A stretch of 9,750 bases of DNA from an uncultured Bacteroidales bacterium (lineage in GTDB: Bacteria > Bacteroidota > Bacteroidia > Bacteroidales > P3), in NCBI GenBank assembly GCA_947179195.1, contig CAMXAS010000033.1:1-9750 (forward strand). Reading direction: 5' to 3'. Below, piece after piece: positions 7,199 to 9,750 of the stretch. The position numbers and the translations under genes are program-made. The notes under the pieces were generated by a model that was not told where the DNA came from, ran no database searches, and saw nothing but the letters and a program-made list of their open reading frames with translations. Every line of letters begins with the position of its first letter. Within the stretch, counting starts at the first letter, position 1.

Positions 7199-8158
7199 CT
7201 ATCGCAGACAGTCGGCCAGTTCGGCCTTCGTCAGGCTGACCGCAATCGGCCCCGACACATAGGGCGCGATTTCATAGACCTGATACTGGAACACGATGGC
7301 GTCGCCGCCCAAACGGAACTGGGACGGCAATTCCACGGCCGCCAAATCGAAGATATCGCGGCTTTCGGCGCTCTCGGCCAGCTTCGCGCGCACGCGGTCG
7401 CGCACCGTATCCATCATCTCCGGCTTGATGACATCGGACAGCGTGATTTCGGCCCCGGTCTTGGGGTTGACGTTGAGATAGCGCACCGTCTGCGAGCCGT
7501 GCGCGCCTCCCGTATAGAGATAGAGTTGCGTTTTCCAGACCAAGACGTTCTTTTCCGAAACCTCCAGCAGCTGGTGGCATTCCAACTCATAGGCCGCGGC
7601 GTTGGGCGAAAAACGGCCCGAGGCGATGTCGGCCACCAGGCCGCCCAAGTCCTGACGGTATTCGTACAGATAACGGTTCACCAAGGCCTGCATCCACTCC
7701 CCGGCCTGCATCCGGGCCAGCGGATATTGCGACAGAATCGTGTCGGCCAGCTGACGGCCGTAGGTGGAGGTTATTTCCGGCTCCGCGGCCTCCATCGCCG
7801 CCATGAGTTCCATACCGGACGTGGCCTCGGCCAAGGATTCGGACACCCCCATCTCATGGTCGCCCGGTTCGGTGTCGCCATAGACGATGCCGCAGAGCGC
7901 GTCCAACAGCGCGTCGTTGATGCGGTCGGCCACCGCCTGCCCGTAAGGGCTTTTCGTCACCCAGTCGGCCTGCAAGGCCACACGCAGCCCGGACAGGCTG
8001 TCGGGGTCGGGCGCGCTTTCATCCAACGGATACCAAGCCTCCAAGTTCGCCGATTCGAAACGGTATTGTTTCACCGACCGGCAACCGGTCAAGGCGAACA
8101 GCAGCACCAACGCCAGCCCGCCTGAAACCAAAATCCAACCTTTGACAGACGCTTTCAT
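7199..8158 (-). CDS. Lipoprotein with RsiV-like DUF3298 C-terminal domain
   Basis: A 319-residue exported lipoprotein. The start at 8158 is fixed by a strong Shine-Dalgarno (AAGGAGGTC, complement of 8162-8170) and a signal peptide running straight into the lipobox LTGC (Cys26); a longer in-frame extension upstream lacks both. Residues from about 30 to 210 form a weakly recognisable DUF4163/PdaC-like region. The C-terminus has the DUF3298 hallmarks: TGGAH at 216-220, then YLNVNPKTGAEITLSDVI, and FQYQVYEIAPYVSGP around 288-304. DUF3298 occurs in the anti-sigma factor RsiV, where it binds lysozyme, and in many Bacteroidota lipoproteins of unknown function. No sigma factor or cytoplasmic anti-sigma segment is present here, so an anti-sigma role is unlikely. 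It converges on the PII-like gene with a 23-base gap. Confidence 0.85.
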   Translation of the reverse strand: MKASVKGWILVSGGLALVLLFALTGCRSVKQYRFESANLEAWYPLDESAPDPDSLSGLRVALQADWVTKSPYGQAVADRINDALLDALCGIVYGDTEPGDHEMGVSESLAEATSGMELMAAMEAAEPEITSTYGRQLADTILSQYPLARMQAGEWMQALVNRYLYEYRQDLGGLVADIASGRFSPNAAAYELECHQLLEVSEKNVLVWKTQLYLYTGGAHGSQTVRYLNVNPKTGAEITLSDVIKPEMMDTVRDRVRAKLAESAESRDIFDLAAVELPSQFRLGGDAIVFQYQVYEIAPYVSGPIAVSLTKAELADCLR

Positions 8159-8178
8159 AACGACCTCCTTTTTTATGA

Positions 8179-8186
8179 CAAATGTA
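8179..8186 (-). promoter_or_regulatory. Predicted -7 box for the DUF3298 lipoprotein gene
   Basis: On the - strand this reads TACATTTG, an exact match to TAnnTTTG. Transcription would start about 7 bases further on, giving a very short leader containing the Shine-Dalgarno sequence. No good TTTG -33 element is found at the expected distance, so the call rests on the -7 box and its position. Confidence 0.45.
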
Positions 8187-8197
8187 GCATTTTTTCT

Positions 8198-8205
8198 TAA
8201 CTTTG
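8198..8205 (+). promoter_or_regulatory. Predicted -7 box for the mechanosensitive channel gene
   Basis: TAACTTTG matches TAnnTTTG exactly and lies 19 bases before the ATG at 8225, which would leave an untranslated leader of only about a dozen bases. No convincing TTTG is present 19-21 bases upstream. It sits back to back with the oppositely oriented -7 box at 8179-8186, eleven bases away. Confidence 0.5.
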
Positions 8206-8224
8206 CGGGAAACATACCAATGAT

Positions 8225-9511
8225 ATGATACTCAAATTCCTCTTGGACCTCATCGCCCGCTTCGGCCTGTTCCTGTCGTCCTCCGGCTGGCACGCCGGCG
8301 CCATCCGCCTGACCACGACGCTGGCCGTCCTCATCTGCGTAGGCCTGTTCACGTGGGGGCTCTACTGGCTGCTGCGCTTCGTCCTTTCCAAAATCGTGCG
8401 CGCCATCGCCACCAAAAACAAGACCCGCATCGGCGAAATCCTGATCCGGCAGCACGTCATACGCCGGACCTCCTACCTCATCATCTGCATCTTTTTCTTC
8501 GCCGCCGTGCCGGGCATCTTCGACGAGTTCCAAGGCTGGATCAAACCCTTGCAGAAACTGCTCGCCATCGGCACGCTATGGTACGCCGTGCGCATCATCG
8601 TGGGGCTCCTCTGGTGCGTGGTCGATTACCAGGCCACCTACCAAAGCGACAAACAACGCTCGTTCAAGGGCTTGATTCAATTCGCGACGATTATCGTCTA
8701 TTTCCTCGGCGCCATCATCCTGCTCTCGATTCTGCTGAACAAATCGCCGCTCGTATTCATCGGCGGCCTGGGGGCGGCCTCGGCCGTGCTCATGTTGATT
8801 TTCCGCGACAGCATCCTGGGGTTGGTGGCGGGCGTACAGCTCTCCTACAACGACATCGTGCGCATAGGCGACTGGATTACGATGGCCAAGTTCAACGCCG
8901 ACGGCACCGTCATCGACATCACGCTCACGACCGTCAAGGTGCAGAATTTCGATTTGACCGTGACGACGATTCCGGCCTACAACCTGATTTCCGACTCGGT
9001 CGTCAACTGGCGGAGTATGTCCGACTCCAAGCACCGCCGCATCCAGCGCGCGTTCAACATCGACATGACGGGCATCCGCTTCTGCGAGCCGGACTTTATC
9101 GCGCACTTGGCCGAAATCGAAGCCCTGGCGGACTTCATGAAGCCCTATGCGGCCGTGGCGACGGCGGAAGCCGCTACCGCCCTGCCCCACGGCGGCCTGA
9201 CCAACGTGTTCCTGTTCCGCAAATACATCGAATACTACCTGCGCCACCACCCGAATATCGAAAACGCCGACGGCTACACGCTCATGGTGCGGCAGCTGGC
9301 CATGGACGACTTCGGGCTGCCGATTCAGATCTACTGCTTTACGCGCACGTCCGAATGGCTGACCTACGAAGCCATACAGGCCGACGTGTTCGACCACCTG
9401 CTGGCCATGGCGCCCGTCTTCGGGCTGGCCGTCTTCGAGCGCACCGCCCAGGTCGATGCCCGCCTCGCCCAAGCCGGCCTGCCGACCATCGACGCCCCCG
9501 CCCGCGCCTAA
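8225..9511 (+). CDS. YbdG-like small-conductance mechanosensitive channel (MscS family)
   Basis: A 428-residue inner-membrane protein, close to the length of E. coli YbdG. Hydrophobic segments lie at about 29-52, 82-99, 111-133 and 153-172. The pore-lining helix follows at about 176-205 (FIGGLGAASAVLMLIFRDSILGLVAGVQL), with the Gly/Ala spacing and FRDSILG turn of MscS-type pores. The MscS beta-domain starts with DIVRIGDWI (211-218), then GTVIDITLTTVKVQNFD and the TTIPAYNLISDSVVNW signature (247-262). The C-terminal cytoplasmic region carries the extended insertion typical of YbdG relatives. It would release solutes upon hypo-osmotic membrane tension. The start is the first Met in frame, 66 bases from the divergent lipoprotein start. 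The C-terminal tail is Ala/Pro-rich. Confidence 0.93.
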   Translation: MILKFLLDLIARFGLFLSSSGWHAGAIRLTTTLAVLICVGLFTWGLYWLLRFVLSKIVRAIATKNKTRIGEILIRQHVIRRTSYLIICIFFFAAVPGIFDEFQGWIKPLQKLLAIGTLWYAVRIIVGLLWCVVDYQATYQSDKQRSFKGLIQFATIIVYFLGAIILLSILLNKSPLVFIGGLGAASAVLMLIFRDSILGLVAGVQLSYNDIVRIGDWITMAKFNADGTVIDITLTTVKVQNFDLTVTTIPAYNLISDSVVNWRSMSDSKHRRIQRAFNIDMTGIRFCEPDFIAHLAEIEALADFMKPYAAVATAEAATALPHGGLTNVFLFRKYIEYYLRHHPNIENADGYTLMVRQLAMDDFGLPIQIYCFTRTSEWLTYEAIQADVFDHLLAMAPVFGLAVFERTAQVDARLAQAGLPTIDAPARA

Positions 9512-9530
9512 GCGCGTGAGGGCACGGCGG

Positions 9531-9562
9531 TTTGTCATTCTCGAAAATTATCGCTACCTTTG
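9531..9562 (+). promoter_or_regulatory. Predicted strong Bacteroidota promoter for tRNA-Ser
   Basis: TTTG at 9531-9534 and TACCTTTG at 9555-9562 match both the -33 and -7 consensus elements exactly, with a spacer of 20 bases. Transcription would start near 9569, about 80 bases before the mature tRNA. It is the best promoter match in the window, which fits expression of a stable RNA. Confidence 0.75.
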
Positions 9563-9572
9563 CGCTCGTTTT

Positions 9573-9633
9573 CGCGTCGGCTTTGAGCCTGCTTCCTTGC
9601 AGGCGTATGGGTTTCAAACCGACCCTAAACGCG
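9573..9633 (+). ncRNA. Structured leader RNA upstream of tRNA-Ser (pre-tRNA leader or small RNA)
   Basis: Between the predicted promoter and the tRNA, 9576-9586 pairs with 9614-9623 (GTCGG, one bulged C, TTTGA against TCAAACCGAC), a stem of ten pairs. Inside it GCCTGC (9587-9592) pairs with GCAGGC (9599-9604) around a 6-base loop. CGC (9573-9575) can also pair with GCG (9631-9633) across an internal loop. Nothing in it resembles a coding gene or a complete tRNA. It may be a 5' leader removed by RNase P, or a separate small RNA. The pairing is seen; existence as a distinct RNA is inferred. Confidence 0.4.
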
Positions 9634-9648
9634 TCAGCCTTTGATTCC

Positions 9649-9736
9649 GGAAAGGTGGGTGAGTGGCTGAAACCAACAGTTTGCTAAACTGTCGTACGGG
9701 TTTACTGTACCGGGGGTTCGAATCCCCCCCTTTCCG
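9649..9736 (+). tRNA. tRNA-Ser(GCT)
   Basis: A class II tRNA of 88 bases. The acceptor stem GGAAAGG (9649-9655) pairs with CCTTTCC (9729-9735), discriminator G9736. The D-stem is GGT (9658-9660) with ACC (9672-9674). The anticodon arm is ACAGT (9676-9680), loop TTGCTAA (9681-9687), ACTGT (9688-9692), with anticodon GCT at 9683-9685, reading AGC/AGU serine codons. The long variable arm (9693-9711) can pair GTAC with GTAC, as expected for tRNA-Ser. The T-arm is GGGGG-TTCGAAT-CCCCC (9712-9728). The 3' CCA is not encoded (CAA follows), so it must be added enzymatically. Confidence 0.97.
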
Positions 9737-9750
9737 CAAAGCGACGAGCA

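Noticed and set aside
6650..8125. 491-codon + strand open frame from the end of the pump gene through the lipoprotein gene
   Set aside because: It overlaps the pump, the PII-like gene and the antisense of the lipoprotein, and its product is Arg/Gly/His-rich without motifs. The genes in the other frames have family signatures.
8159..8533. N-terminal extension of the DUF3298 lipoprotein frame upstream of 8158
   Set aside because: It is antisense to the channel gene, lacks a signal peptide, and would bury the strong ribosome binding site and lipoprotein signal that begin at 8158.
9503..9516. CGCGC-CTAA-GCGCG hairpin around the channel stop codon as a terminator
   Set aside because: Only 5 pairs and followed by G-rich rather than T-rich sequence; not supportable as an intrinsic terminator.
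9456..9644. 62-codon + strand frame reaching into the tRNA leader
   Set aside because: Its first part overlaps the 3' end of the channel gene in another frame, it runs through the tRNA promoter and leader, and it has no recognisable domain.
9573..9648. A second, degenerate tRNA upstream of tRNA-Ser
   Set aside because: D-like, anticodon-like and T-like hairpins can be drawn, but they overlap each other, the apical loop has 6 bases and no standard T-loop is present.

Overview
The window looks like chromosomal DNA from a GC-rich member of the Bacteroidota, most likely order Bacteroidales. Three putative promoters carry the TAnnTTTG -7 box typical of that phylum. Upstream of the tRNA this box is paired with TTTG at a 20-base spacing. 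The lipoproteins, the beta-barrel protein and the YbdG-type channel also fit. The genus cannot be fixed from this sequence.

Layout. Positions 1-486 hold the 3' end of a probable outer-membrane beta-barrel gene. Positions 506-7175 hold what looks like one efflux operon on the + strand: a TetR-family regulator, a TolC-type outer-membrane channel, a lipoprotein periplasmic adaptor, an RND (HAE-type) proton-driven pump, and a 97-residue PII-like protein. Spacing is tight: a 4-base ATGA overlap between tetR and tolC, then gaps of 3 and 15 bases. The PII-like gene follows after 75 bases that can fold into a GC-rich hairpin. Inverted 10-base half-sites flank the -7 box in front of tetR, with a third half-site further upstream, which suggests that the regulator represses its own operon.

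On the - strand, 7199-8158 encodes a lipoprotein with an RsiV-like DUF3298 C-terminus, convergent with the efflux operon. Divergent from it, 8225-9511 encodes a YbdG-like small-conductance mechanosensitive channel. The two divergent genes share a 66-base region with back-to-back -7 boxes. A near-consensus promoter (9531-9562), a leader that can fold into a long stem-loop, and tRNA-Ser(GCT) (9649-9736) close the window.

Functional picture. TetR, TolC, adaptor and pump should form a tripartite system exporting amphiphilic compounds across both membranes. The PII-like protein is the unusual part: a small ferredoxin-fold protein of a signalling superfamily at the end of a multidrug-type efflux operon, possibly modulating the pump. 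The lipoprotein and the channel are envelope functions with no evident link to efflux. No mobile elements, CRISPR arrays or phage genes were seen, and no gene-free stretch reaches 300 bases; the longest, 9512-9648, holds the tRNA promoter and structured leader.
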